Shown here piece by piece: positions 18,287 through 26,207 of a DNA stretch of 64,000 bases. How positions within the stretch are numbered: position 1 is the first letter of the stretch; every line of letters starts with the position of its first letter. The stretch is from positions 1,798,001-1,862,000 of the forward strand of contig NZ_CP045178.1 of assembly GCF_009296025.1 (NCBI RefSeq), written 5' to 3'. The position numbers and the translations under genes are program-made. The stretch is from Streptomyces tsukubensis (GTDB taxonomy: Bacteria > Actinomycetota > Actinomycetes > Streptomycetales > Streptomycetaceae). The notes beneath the pieces are model-generated. The model was not told where the DNA came from and ran no database searches. It worked only from the letters and a program-made list of their open reading frames with translations.

Positions 18287-18476
18287 CCTGCCCCGGCACG
18301 CGCGGAAGCGGCCCGCCGGGGGCGCGGGGACGGGGCCTCGCCGGCGCTTCCGGGGCGGGTACCGCGACCCACGCGGGAACAACGGCGGTGCCAGGACCGT
18401 GGGCAATGGCAGTCCCAGCGGCTTGACTTGGACCCGACGCACACGACCGCACCCAGGGTTCTGCCATGATCGACTC

Positions 18477-18641
18477 GTGGAACGCTCGGACCCGGGCACC
18501 ATCGAGACACTGCTGGGGTGCGGGCTGTATCTGGTGGGCGGGCTGGGCGTGACGGTGGGCGCCAATATCCCCCGCAACAAGCAGTTGGAGACCCTCGACC
18601 CGGATTCACCCGGGAGCTGTACGACCACCTACTGGACCTGA
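18477..18641 (+). pseudogene. DUF1772 (anthrone oxygenase-like) fragment
   Basis: A 54-residue open frame contains GLYLVGGLGVTVGANIPRN and QLETLDPDSP, the membrane helix plus conserved VxxNxPxN...DPxS motif of DUF1772 membrane proteins. The N-terminal half and the last helix are missing, and it ends at TYWT followed by a stop. It is best read as a decaying remnant. Confidence 0.6.
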
Positions 18642-18645
18642 TCGA

Positions 18646-18777
18646 GGGGACTGCGTCGAGGTGGCCGCGTGCCCAGACACCGTCCACGTCCGCGATTCCA
18701 AGGCACCCCAGGGCCCGCAGCTCACCCTCGCCCCGGCGGCCTGGACCAGGTTCCTCACGTACGCGACACACGCCTGA
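18646..18777 (+). pseudogene. DUF397 3' fragment
   Basis: Codons from GDCVEVAACP through DTVHVRDSK and LTLAPAAWTRFLTYA match the C-terminal half of DUF397 proteins, on the plus strand. No start or N-terminal half is present; it directly abuts the DUF1772 fragment. An intact DUF397 gene lies only 78 bp away on the other strand, so this is probably a relic of another XRE/DUF397 pair. Confidence 0.65.
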
Positions 18778-18795
18778 CGGCAACCGCACGCACGA

Positions 18796-18829
18796 GCGCC
18801 CCGCTCCGGATCAACCAGGAGCGGGGCGC
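18796..18829. terminator. Hairpin terminator after DUF397 gene
   Basis: Perfect 12-bp arms GCGCCCCGCTCC (18796-18807) and GGAGCGGGGCGC (18818-18829), 10-base loop, between the DUF397 fragment and the intact DUF397 gene. Confidence 0.8.
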
Positions 18830-18854
18830 CTCTGCTAATGGGACGGGCAACCGG

Positions 18855-19106
18855 TCAAGAGATCAAGAAGTCTGCCTTGCCCGCCTTCGCGCCCTGGATG
18901 AAAGCGGTGATTTCGCCGGGGGTGTAAATGAGGGCCGGCCCCTCTGGATCGGCTGACTGGCGTACCGCGACCCTGCCGTCGGCCAATCTCATGGCTTCGA
19001 CGCAGTTGCCGCCGTTCCCGCCGCTCCACGGCTTGTGCCAGCCCTCGCTGCCGAGTTCCCGCGCGGGCATGCCGTTGTATATGGCGGGGCGGTTCATCCG
19101 GTTCAT
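18855..19106 (-). CDS. DUF397 small protein (partner of XRE regulator)
   Basis: This 83-residue DUF397 protein carries WHKPWSGGNGGNCVEAMRLADGR, here in pieces from residue 23, and VAVRQSADPEGPALIYTPGEITAFIQGAKAGKADFL. Its ATG touches the stop of the upstream XRE gene (TGAATG), so the two are translationally coupled. DUF397 proteins pair with XRE regulators throughout Streptomyces (WhiJ-type loci) and are thought to bind or antagonise the regulator. The region from EGPALIYTPGEITAF is the conserved end motif. Confidence 0.9.
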   Translation of the reverse strand: MNRMNRPAIYNGMPARELGSEGWHKPWSGGNGGNCVEAMRLADGRVAVRQSADPEGPALIYTPGEITAFIQGAKAGKADFLIS

Positions 19107-19967
19107 TCACAACTCCTTGCGGAGATCCCGGAGGATTTCCCTGGTGCGATGTGCAGTGGCGGCATGCGCCGCCATGTGGTCCATGACCTCCAGGTACGTG
19201 GCCACCTCGGGGCGCGCGTCCAGATAGACCGCGCCCGTCAGATATTCGCTGTAGACCATGTCCGGAAGTTCGGGCACGGCGAAGCGGAACAGTACGAATG
19301 GGCCGTACGTACCGGGGTGGGGACCAGCCGCGAACTCCGCGACCTGCAAGGTCACGTTCGGCCTGAGCGAGGCTTCGAGCAGCTTGTCGATCTGGTCCCG
19401 CATGACGTCGGAGCCACCTGCGGGACGGCGCAGGGCGGTCTCGTCCATGACGACCCACAGGCGTGGGGCGTCCTCGCGGTCAAGCAGCGCCTGACGCTGC
19501 ATGCGCAGCGCCACATGGCGTTCGATCTCCTCGGGGCTGGTACGACCGATGGCGCCCGAGCGCATGACGGCGAGCGCGTACTCCTCGGTCTGAAGGAGTC
19601 CGGGCACGAAGTGCGGCTCGTACGTCCTGATGAGGCCGGCGGCCCCCTCCAGGCTGACGTACATGCTGAACCAGCCGGGGAGGATGTCGTGGAACCGCTG
19701 CCACCAGCCCGGTTTGTTGGCCTCCTCGGCGAGCGAGACGAACGCTTCCGCCTCGTCGGCCGTGATGCCGTAGGACTGGAGGAGGAGCTGGAGATACGGG
19801 ATCTTCAGGGAGACCTCCGCGGTCTCCATCCTGCGGACCGTGGCCGGCGCGACACGAAGCACCTTGGCCGCTTCGTCCCGGCTGAACCCCGCGCGTTCCC
19901 GCAGATCCTGAAGGCGTCTGCCCAGCACAACCTGACCAACGGTCGGCGCGGACCGCGGTTCGCTCAC
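19107..19967 (-). CDS. XRE-family regulator with DUF5753 domain (WhiJ-like)
   Basis: The 286-residue regulator has an N-terminal Cro/CI helix-turn-helix, LGRRLQDLRERAGFSRDEAA and KVLRVAPATVRRME near residues 15-48. A DUF5753 domain follows: EANKPGWWQRFHDILPGWF, YEPHFVPGLLQTEEYA and the C-terminal YSEYLTGAVYLD. This is the architecture of WhiJ and its many Streptomyces paralogues that control development. GTG at 19967 is preferred, with GGGAGG about 9 bases upstream. It forms an operon with the DUF397 gene and is divergent from an ATPase gene; a palindrome at 20037-20057 is the likely operator. Confidence 0.9.
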   Translation of the reverse strand: MSEPRSAPTVGQVVLGRRLQDLRERAGFSRDEAAKVLRVAPATVRRMETAEVSLKIPYLQLLLQSYGITADEAEAFVSLAEEANKPGWWQRFHDILPGWFSMYVSLEGAAGLIRTYEPHFVPGLLQTEEYALAVMRSGAIGRTSPEEIERHVALRMQRQALLDREDAPRLWVVMDETALRRPAGGSDVMRDQIDKLLEASLRPNVTLQVAEFAAGPHPGTYGPFVLFRFAVPELPDMVYSEYLTGAVYLDARPEVATYLEVMDHMAAHAATAHRTREILRDLRKEL

Positions 19968-20036
19968 GACGACCGACCTCCCATTGGCGAACAGTTCCCG
20001 AAGCAGTGTGCCACGGGCCGCCACTGAAGCACACTC

Positions 20037-20057
20037 CACTCTGAACTTTTCAGAGTG
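20037..20057. promoter_or_regulatory. Palindromic operator in the XRE/ATPase divergent promoter
   Basis: CACTCTGA (20037-20044), five bases, then TCAGAGTG (20050-20057) form a perfect 8-bp dyad. It ends 4 bases before the -35 box of the ATPase gene and lies 70 bp upstream of the XRE start. It is the only strong dyad in the intergenic region, so it is the best candidate binding site for the XRE regulator. Confidence 0.7.
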
Positions 20058-20061
20058 ACCC

Positions 20062-20090
20062 TTGCCAAGTGTTCGCGGCGGGGCGATAGT
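20062..20090 (+). promoter_or_regulatory. Promoter of the ATPase gene, predicted leaderless
   Basis: TTGCCA (20062-20067), 17-bp spacer, GATAGT (20085-20090). The predicted start site, 7-8 bases on, coincides with GTG at 20098. The gene has no ribosome binding site. Confidence 0.6.
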
Positions 20091-20097
20091 GGCAAGC

Positions 20098-20670
20098 GTG
20101 CCTATGTCCGCTCCGTTAATCACTGACGCCACCGAGCGCTCTGTCAGCTTCGAGCTGGCCGCCCACCCGGGCTCTGCCGCGCAGGCCCGGCGCCTGACGC
20201 GCGCCCAGCTCGACGGCTGGGCGCTCGGCGAGGACACCTGCGAGGCGGCGACCCTGGTCGTCTCCGAGCTGGTCACCAACGCGATCGTCCACACCGGCAG
20301 CCGGCAGATCGTCTGTGAGCTGCGGGAACTGTATGGCGATACGCGAAATGACAGCGTTGTCGGCCCCTCGGGCGAACCGTCCGAGGCCCTGGGGACGGCG
20401 CTCTCCGAGGACAGCTCGGGGCACGCGGGGACCGGCGACGGCCCCGGTGTCACCCCGGGCAGGCGGCTGCGGATAGCCGTCCGCGACGAGGGCTGCGGCG
20501 GCGGGAGACCGCTGACACCTCCCAAGGAGCCGCAGGACGAGCACGGCCGGGGGCTGCTCCTCGTGGCCGCGATGAGCAGTGCGTGGGGTGCTCAGGAGAC
20601 GGAGCCCGGGGCCGGGCTGGTGGTCTGGGCCGAGCTGCCCGGGGAGGTGGGACCTGGATGCACACGATGA
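20098..20670 (+). CDS. HATPase-domain (anti-sigma-like) protein of WhiJ-type locus, TTA codon
   Basis: This 190-residue protein has a GHKL/HATPase_c fold like anti-sigma factor kinases. The N box is VVSELVTNAIVHT near residues 55-68; DEGCGGG is the G1 region and DEHGRGLLLVAAMSSAWG the G2 region. A ~45-residue low-complexity insert (ELYGDTRNDSVVGPSGEPSE onward) separates the halves. WhiJ-type loci typically contain such an ATPase next to the XRE/DUF397 pair. GTG at 20098 is favoured because the promoter puts transcription start there; ATG at 20104 is the alternative. The codon at 20116-20118 is TTA, making expression dependent on bldA tRNA. Confidence 0.85.
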   Translation: MPMSAPLITDATERSVSFELAAHPGSAAQARRLTRAQLDGWALGEDTCEAATLVVSELVTNAIVHTGSRQIVCELRELYGDTRNDSVVGPSGEPSEALGTALSEDSSGHAGTGDGPGVTPGRRLRIAVRDEGCGGGRPLTPPKEPQDEHGRGLLLVAAMSSAWGAQETEPGAGLVVWAELPGEVGPGCTR

Positions 20671-21110
20671 CGGCACGGTCACTCGGGCTCAATGTGCTGG
20701 TCGGCCTCTCCAGGGCCAGACGCGTCACCGAACCGCCGCTGGTGCGCCTGAAGGTCCCGGACGGCATGTCCACCACGCTCGGCACGGACGCGGTGGGGGT
20801 ACCGGAGGAACTCGGCCGACGGGTGATGGCGCGGCTCCCCCGCATGGGCTGTGTGTACGCCGACGGGGGCCGCTGGTGGTGGATCGTGCCGACCGGCTCC
20901 GACATCGCACTGGAGTGGCCCGCGCCCGCGCTGTACGCGCCGGGGGCCCTGGTGCCCGACACCCACAGGCACCCGCATCTGCTGCACCGGCCCGACGGGG
21001 TCGCCCCCTACACCCCGCCGATCCCCCTCTACGTGGCGCTGTGCCGCCTCACCGACACCGTGCCCGCGTGGTCACGTCCGGTGAAGACCACCCGCCAGGA
21101 CGCCGGCTGA
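20658..21110 (+). CDS. Unknown conserved-type protein overlapping the ATPase gene
   Basis: This 150-residue protein starts with ATG at 20658, overlapping the last 13 bases of the ATPase gene, with GGGGAGG about 10 bases upstream; translational coupling is likely. I see no known domain. Features are RRVTEPPLVRLKVPDGMS near residue 20, an aromatic GGRWWWIVPTGSDIALEWP stretch near residue 75, and a Pro-rich HLLHRPDGVAPYTPPIPLY segment. There are no membrane segments. Its tie to the ATPase suggests a role in the same signalling locus. Confidence 0.7.
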   Translation: MHTMTARSLGLNVLVGLSRARRVTEPPLVRLKVPDGMSTTLGTDAVGVPEELGRRVMARLPRMGCVYADGGRWWWIVPTGSDIALEWPAPALYAPGALVPDTHRHPHLLHRPDGVAPYTPPIPLYVALCRLTDTVPAWSRPVKTTRQDAG

Positions 21111-21262
21111 CGCCGACGTCACCCGGCTCGGCCCTCCGGTGCGCCACGCGAGGTCCCGCCGCTCACGGTCGGGCGTCCACGCCCCGCGTGAGCCGCTGAC
21201 ACCGGCGCCCGTACTCCCCCGCGGGGCCCGCTGACGCCGACGTTCCCCGCGTGGCGCCCCCG

Positions 21263-21454
21263 TCACCGCGTGACCGCCGCCTCACGTCCCCGGACGATCA
21301 CCAGGAACGCGTCCTGCGCCAGGTCCATCACGACCTCGGCCGCCTTGCCCTCACCGCGGCACACCCGCGCGTACTCCTCCGCGGGCCAGGAACCGCGCGG
21401 CCCGCCCGCGGGAAACCTTCGCAGTACTACTCGTTCGTTCATGGTGCCGTTCAT
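21263..21454 (-). CDS. Small unknown protein (63 residues)
   Basis: A short, rather acidic and basic mixed protein: RGSWPAEEYARVCRGEGK, then AAEVVMDLAQDAFLVIVRG. GGGGGT about 6 bases before ATG at 21454 supports this start; ATG codons at 21442 and 21478 are alternatives. The second half could form a strand-helix hairpin. I do not recognise a family. It lies just downstream of the WhiJ-type locus on the opposite strand. Confidence 0.55.
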   Translation of the reverse strand: MNGTMNERVVLRRFPAGGPRGSWPAEEYARVCRGEGKAAEVVMDLAQDAFLVIVRGREAAVTR

Positions 21455-21811
21455 GGTGCTACCCCCGTTTGCGCTCATATCGGCTGCCCTGCCGGCTCGG
21501 TCCGTCCCGTGACGTCCCGCCGGCAGTACTGAGCTCTGCGCTGACCTTCTGTGCTGAGCCGCCGTACTGGGCTTCTGTAGAGAGTGACGCGAGCGGGGGG
21601 CGAGTGGGTGGCTCCTCGGGCGCTTGTAACGGGACCGGCACAGTCCTGGCTCCGCGCCATGACAAGAGCGGCGTCCGGAGCACTCCCGCGATCCTGACCG
21701 CCCCGACGCGACAGCGGCCCCGCCCGACAGCGGCGGCCACGACACCATGGCCCGGCGGTCGGTATCGGCGCTTCCTCGATCCTCACAGGCCACTGAGCCC
21801 GGCTTCGGTTC
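21455..21811. other. Intergenic region without visible features
   Basis: This 357-bp gap separates the small gene's start from the terminator of the DUF899 gene. I see no good promoter pair, repeat or credible reading frame in it. Confidence 0.4.
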
Positions 21812-21848
21812 AGCGCGCGGAGGCCACGCGAAGCGGCCTCCGCGCGCT
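21812..21848. terminator. Terminator at the end of the DUF899 gene
   Basis: Perfect 14-bp arms AGCGCGCGGAGGCC (21812-21825) and GGCCTCCGCGCGCT (21835-21848), 9-base loop, overlapping the last base of the DUF899 stop codon. Confidence 0.8.
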
Positions 21849-22615
21849 CAGTCGACGTACTCGTCGTGGTAGCGGACCTTGACGCTTCCCGCCGGCGCGC
21901 CGAGGGCGGAGGCCCTGCCCTTGGGTTCCTCCCACTCCTCCTGCCTGCCGAGCGCCGTCAGGTCGAGCAGCGAGGTCGTACTGCCGAGGCCGTCGAGGCC
22001 CCTGGCGAAGGCCGAATAGGTGTGGAAGATGCGGCCGCCGTCGTCGCGCAGGAAGCAGCTCACGCCGGGCAGGTCGAAGGGGCCCTCGGTCGTGAGGAGG
22101 GCGGGGTCGCCGTGTTCCGCGTGTTCCCGCGCCGTGCGGTAGCTGTGGACGACCGGTCCTGCCGAGGGGGCGAGCGTCACGTGGAAGTCCTGGTTGAAGT
22201 CGCTCTCGTAGGACGAGTACCAGGGGACGCTCCAGCCCATCCGCGCCTTGAACGGGAGGATCTTGGTGTAGGGCGCGCGCGAGACCGCCGCGAAGGCGGT
22301 CCCTCTGGCCCTGAGGTGGGCGAGGTTCCCGATCTGGTCGAGGAAGGCCGAACAGCTGCGGCAGCCGGCCTCCCATTCGGGCTGGAACATGAAGTGGTGG
22401 ACGACGAGCTGGTCCCTGCCCTCGAAGAGATCCGCCAGACCGGCCTTTCCGTCCGGCCCCACGAAGAGGTAGTCCTTGTCGACCGCGACCATCGGGAGCC
22501 GCCTGCGTTCCGCGTTCAGTTCGTCGCGGGCGCGGGTCGCCGCCTTCTCCTTCGCGAGCAGCTCCTCGCGGGCCCTGAGCCACTCCTCGCGGGTGACCAC
22601 CTCCGGCAGTCCCAT
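21848..22615 (-). CDS. DUF899 thioredoxin-fold protein
   Basis: This 255-residue protein of the DUF899 family is a thioredoxin-like fold of unknown activity. Recognisable parts are VTREEWLRAREELLAKEKA at the N-terminus, LPMVAVDKDYLFVGPDG, HHFMFQPEWEAGCRSCSAFLD split near residues 73-92 with a CxxC, and the conserved GWSVPWYSSYESDFNQDF block near residue 127. The GCRSC pair sits where thioredoxin has its active cysteines, so a redox role is plausible. ATG at 22615 has GGAGGAGAG just upstream. It appears monocistronic with its own terminator. Confidence 0.88.
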   Translation of the reverse strand: MGLPEVVTREEWLRAREELLAKEKAATRARDELNAERRRLPMVAVDKDYLFVGPDGKAGLADLFEGRDQLVVHHFMFQPEWEAGCRSCSAFLDQIGNLAHLRARGTAFAAVSRAPYTKILPFKARMGWSVPWYSSYESDFNQDFHVTLAPSAGPVVHSYRTAREHAEHGDPALLTTEGPFDLPGVSCFLRDDGGRIFHTYSAFARGLDGLGSTTSLLDLTALGRQEEWEEPKGRASALGAPAGSVKVRYHDEYVD

Positions 22616-22785
22616 GATCTCTCCTCCGGTCGCTCCACGATCCGGTCCCGACGCCGCTCGCAGTCGACCGCCTGCCATCGGCTGCCTGCTGTCGACTACT
22701 CGCTCCCGACGCGCGGAACCCTGCACGTGGTTGGACCCAGGGGCGTTTCAGAACTCATCGTTTCGCAGGTCAAGAGCGTCCCGGG

Positions 22786-24672
22786 TCAGAGCACGGGGCT
22801 GCGGCCCGCCGCCGTCGGGCGTACCCGGAACCGGTCGAGCGCGGCGAGTTCCGCGCGCAGTACGGCCAGTTCCGCGCTGTGCCTGGCCGGCAGCCTGCCC
22901 GCGTCGTCGAGGTCAACGGCCGCGGCGGTCGTCGTGTCGACGAGCCGTTCCAGTACGGAGGTGACGTCGGCCGCGCCCGCCGTGTGCCTGGCGAGGGCGG
23001 GCAGCTCCGCCGCCGACAGTTCCACGGCGGTGGAGGCCTCGGCGAGCGAGCGGTAGGCCTCCCTGCGCAGCGCCCAGCGGCCCGGCCGGTCCCGCGAGCC
23101 GCTGAGGACGTGCCCGAGGTAGTCGTCGGCCGCCAGCGAGGCCGCTGCCAGCCTGGTGCGTACGGCGTTGCCGCGCTGCCCGGGGAACGGCAGGTGCCCG
23201 ACGAGCAGCACGGTCCCGCAGGCCAGCAGGGTGTCGGCGATCCTGGTCCAGGACGCCTGCTCCTCCCCGCCGATCAGGACGAGGGCGAGCACGAAACCCG
23301 TCACCACCATGGTCTGGCTCGCGAAGTGCCTCATCGCCAGCGGCAGGAGCGCACCGCAGACGGCTACCGCGGTGACGAGTACGGCCGCGCGGGGCGGCAG
23401 CACCGGGGAGAGAGCCGCGAGCGCCGCGGCCGCCGCGAAGAGGCCGGCGCCGAGCACGGTGCCGAGGGCCCGGCACAGGACGCGGGAGGCGAGCGGTCCG
23501 AGGTCGGGCTTGACGAGGAAGGCGGCGGTCGCGGGCAGCCAGTACCAGTGGTCGGGGTGCAGGGCCTGCGCCGCGGCGGCGCTCGCCCCGAAGCACAGCG
23601 CGACCCGCACGCCGTACTCCCGTCCCGCCGGGCCCGTCATCCTGCCGAGGGCGGACCGCGCCGACCCGCGCCGCGGTCTCGCGGGCCCGCCCGCCTCGCG
23701 GTCGAACGCCTCGGCCGCCGCCAGCAGCGCGTCGTCCAGTGCGCGCAGCCCCGCGACGGTACGTGCGGGAGCGGGCAGCAGTGGGCCGCTCCGCTCCCCC
23801 GCGCGTACGGCCTCGGCCAGCCTGCGCGGGCCTTCCGCCGCGCGGGCGGGCAGCGGCGCACCCGCCCAGGCCAGCGCGGTCGCCGCTTCGGCGAGCGGCA
23901 GCGCGGCCGCGAACTGCCCGTGCAGCCTCCGCTCCGCCGCGCTCGCCGCGGAGCTTCCGAGCCAGCGGCCGAAGAGTGCCTCCTGTGCCTGGTCGAGCGC
24001 GGTCGTCAGGGCCACCCTGCGGGCCGGGGCGTCCGGGGAGCCCGCCGCCGTCAGCAGATCCGCCACGGCCGCGTACACCGCCGCCACGGCCGCCCTTTCA
24101 CCGCCGAGCCGGTAGAAGGCGGCGCCCTTCGCTCCGGAGCCGCCCGGTGAAGGGAGGGCCAGCCGCAGCGCGAGCAGCCAGCCGGCGCCCGCGAGGTAGT
24201 ACAGCGCCCGCAGCCAGCCGGGCTCGGGCAGCGGCATGCCCGCGCCGATGGCCGCCGCGACCAGGAGTTGCGTACCGCAGGCCGAGGCGACGGGGCCGAG
24301 CGCGCTGATCGCGCCCGCGCACAGGCCAAGTACCGCCAGGACGAGGGGGAGCACGACGGCGCCGGTGCCCGCGCCGGTGAGGGCCGCCGCGTAGCTGCCC
24401 ACGAACAGCCCGGCCGCGCCGGCCACCGCCGGGGCGCCCAGTCTGCGGGTGGCGGCCCGGCGGCTGCCCGGCCGGTCGTTGACGGTCGCGAGCAGCACAC
24501 CGAGGGCCGCGAGGACACCGGCCGTGGGCCGTCCCTCGGCCACGGCCGCGATCAGCGGGGCCACGGAGAGGGCGCCCCGGGCCATGGCGGGCCAGGGCGC
24601 CGGGCCTCTCTGGGCGCGCAGGGCGTGGGCGAGCCATGGCGGAAGTGAGGTGGTGCGGGCGCGGTGGAACAC
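22786..24672 (-). CDS. FUSC-family membrane protein (aromatic acid exporter-like)
   Basis: The 628-residue membrane protein of the FUSC/YccS type has two blocks of five to six membrane helices. Block one is about residues 30-180 and block two, YGVRVALCFGASAAAAQALH onward, is residues 365-510; each is followed by a cytoplasmic helical domain. HPDHWYWLPATAAFLVKPD is the conserved FUSC signature. Relatives export hydroxylated aromatic acids or act in envelope stress; the substrate is unknown. Very Ala-rich. It lies 120 bp downstream of the nucleotidyltransferase gene in the same direction. Confidence 0.85.
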   Translation of the reverse strand: MFHRARTTSLPPWLAHALRAQRGPAPWPAMARGALSVAPLIAAVAEGRPTAGVLAALGVLLATVNDRPGSRRAATRRLGAPAVAGAAGLFVGSYAAALTGAGTGAVVLPLVLAVLGLCAGAISALGPVASACGTQLLVAAAIGAGMPLPEPGWLRALYYLAGAGWLLALRLALPSPGGSGAKGAAFYRLGGERAAVAAVYAAVADLLTAAGSPDAPARRVALTTALDQAQEALFGRWLGSSAASAAERRLHGQFAAALPLAEAATALAWAGAPLPARAAEGPRRLAEAVRAGERSGPLLPAPARTVAGLRALDDALLAAAEAFDREAGGPARPRRGSARSALGRMTGPAGREYGVRVALCFGASAAAAQALHPDHWYWLPATAAFLVKPDLGPLASRVLCRALGTVLGAGLFAAAAALAALSPVLPPRAAVLVTAVAVCGALLPLAMRHFASQTMVVTGFVLALVLIGGEEQASWTRIADTLLACGTVLLVGHLPFPGQRGNAVRTRLAAASLAADDYLGHVLSGSRDRPGRWALRREAYRSLAEASTAVELSAAELPALARHTAGAADVTSVLERLVDTTTAAAVDLDDAGRLPARHSAELAVLRAELAALDRFRVRPTAAGRSPVL

Positions 24673-24792
24673 CTGGCTCCTGTTCGTCGGCTACGGGATG
24701 CACGCGCTGCTGTGGGCTGCGGGTAAATGCCTGCGGACGACTTCGGCCTGGGCTGTGCTCAAGGATAGGGCAGGGCGCGGGGGCGGGTCCGG

Positions 24793-25581
24793 TCACCGGG
24801 GGTGGGCCTCACCACCGACGGCATGGACCTTCCGCAGCGCGGTGGTCAATAGCTCCTCCGCGCCCGCGACCGTCTCCACCAGTACCTCCGGGGTGGGAGC
24901 CGTCGTGGCGAGGAGGGTGTCGATCCCGCGCAGGGCCGCGCGGTCCAGGAGTCTCTTCTCGTTGGTGATCCACTCGCCCTTCGCCGCGAGAATCGCGTGG
25001 GCCGTCTGCACCGCCGCCGTGGCGATCAGCCCTGTCGTCTCCGTGTGTCGGCCGCGAGGAGCGTGGTTGGCCGCCGCGTAGGCGAGGGTGGCGCTCGCCG
25101 AGCCCCACCAGCGGGGCGGGGCCGTGCGGCGCAGCGCCTCGGGGTAGGCGGGGTGCGGCAGCGTGCCGTGCAGGGTCCTGCTGAGTGCCAGCTCGGCCAC
25201 CAGCAGGTAGCTGGGGATGCCCGCGAGGTGGAAGAGGAGCGGTTCCTGGTGGAAACGGCCCTTCTCCGCCTCGGCGACCTCGCGCTCCACGGTGTCGAGG
25301 TCGCGGTAGTGCACGTCGACCCTGCGGTCCTCGACGGTGAGCCAGGCTCCGCCGTTGAAGACGCCGCCGCCCCAGCCGCCGATCTCCGAGACCTCTCCCC
25401 GCCAGCCGACCGCGCGCAGCGTCGCCGGGTCGAAAGCGCCCCGGTAGTAGAGGGCGAGGTCCCAGTCGCTGGTCTCGGTGTGGGTGCCCTCGGCCCTGGA
25501 CCCGCCGAGCGTCACGGCCCGTACGGTCGGCAGCTCGGCCAGCCGTTCGGTGATCCGTCCGAGGAACGCGTCGTCCGTCAT
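24793..25581 (-). CDS. Nucleotidyltransferase-fold protein (aminoglycoside-NTase-like)
   Basis: This 262-residue protein has the minimal nucleotidyltransferase motif [21 protein letters not shown] near residues 25-45 (shown here in two parts: GGSRAEG and SDWDLALYY). A third acidic residue follows in [11 protein letters not shown] near residue 88. That completes the metal triad of the Pol-beta fold. The helical C-terminal half ([24 protein letters not shown]) resembles substrate-binding domains of aminoglycoside adenylyltransferase-like enzymes. The target is unknown. Its ATG overlaps the stop of the upstream unknown gene (ATGA), so the two are coupled. Confidence 0.85.
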   Translation of the reverse strand: MTDDAFLGRITERLAELPTVRAVTLGGSRAEGTHTETSDWDLALYYRGAFDPATLRAVGWRGEVSEIGGWGGGVFNGGAWLTVEDRRVDVHYRDLDTVEREVAEAEKGRFHQEPLLFHLAGIPSYLLVAELALSRTLHGTLPHPAYPEALRRTAPPRWWGSASATLAYAAANHAPRGRHTETTGLIATAAVQTAHAILAAKGEWITNEKRLLDRAALRGIDTLLATTAPTPEVLVETVAGAEELLTTALRKVHAVGGEAHPR

Positions 25582-26048
25582 GGCGTCCGCCGGCCCCCGT
25601 CCTGTCCTGCCTCGGGGGAACCGCCCCGCAGGTCGGCGGAGCCGATGCTGCCCGCCTGGATGACGGTGCCGCGGTACTCGCCGCCACTGATGGTGTTGTA
25701 CACGTGGCCGACCCGGCCCGACGGCGAGGGCGGAGCCAACTCGTCCAGGAGCGCGCGCAGTTCCTCGGCGGCGGCCGGGTCGGCGCGCAGGGTACGGCGC
25801 AAGCGGTTGCGCCACTGGTCGTGCAGCTCCGACCTGATGTCGGCGGCGGTCTCCTCGTCCTGGCCCGGCGCTGTCAGCTCGTCGCGCGAGGCCTCCAGCT
25901 CGTCCTCGGCGCCACCCGGCTCCGCACCGCCTCGGCGGGCGAAGAACGCCGCGACCCGGCCGCGCGCCTGCGCCCAGGTCTCCGTGGCCATCTGCTGCAC
26001 CAGTGTCGTGGCGCCCGCCGCCGCCAGTGCCGCCAACTCCGCGTCCAT
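25578..26048 (-). CDS. Unknown protein coupled to nucleotidyltransferase, ISGG-type C-terminal tail
   Basis: A 156-residue, mostly helical protein: [20 protein letters not shown] at the N-terminus, [16 protein letters not shown], an acidic middle, then [20 protein letters not shown]. The C-terminus [20 protein letters not shown] resembles the N(x)ISGG...VxQAG tail found at the end of many actinobacterial proteins of unknown, often conflict- or signalling-related, function. No catalytic motif is visible. ATG at 26048 has AAGGGGG upstream. It overlaps the nucleotidyltransferase start by 4 bases. Confidence 0.75.
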   Translation of the reverse strand: MDAELAALAAAGATTLVQQMATETWAQARGRVAAFFARRGGAEPGGAEDELEASRDELTAPGQDEETAADIRSELHDQWRNRLRRTLRADPAAAEELRALLDELAPPSPSGRVGHVYNTISGGEYRGTVIQAGSIGSADLRGGSPEAGQDGGRRTP

Positions 26049-26207
26049 CCAGCCCCCTTCGGTTCCGTACGACGTCACGTACGCGCTGCCCACCGTAGTC
26101 GCGGCCACCGACAGCGTGCCCGTACGACCGGCGGTATCGGGCCGCGCGGCCGTCGACAGCGCGACGTGCGTTTGCGTGGCGCTCGCAGGGTGGTGCAGGC
26201 TCGCGGC

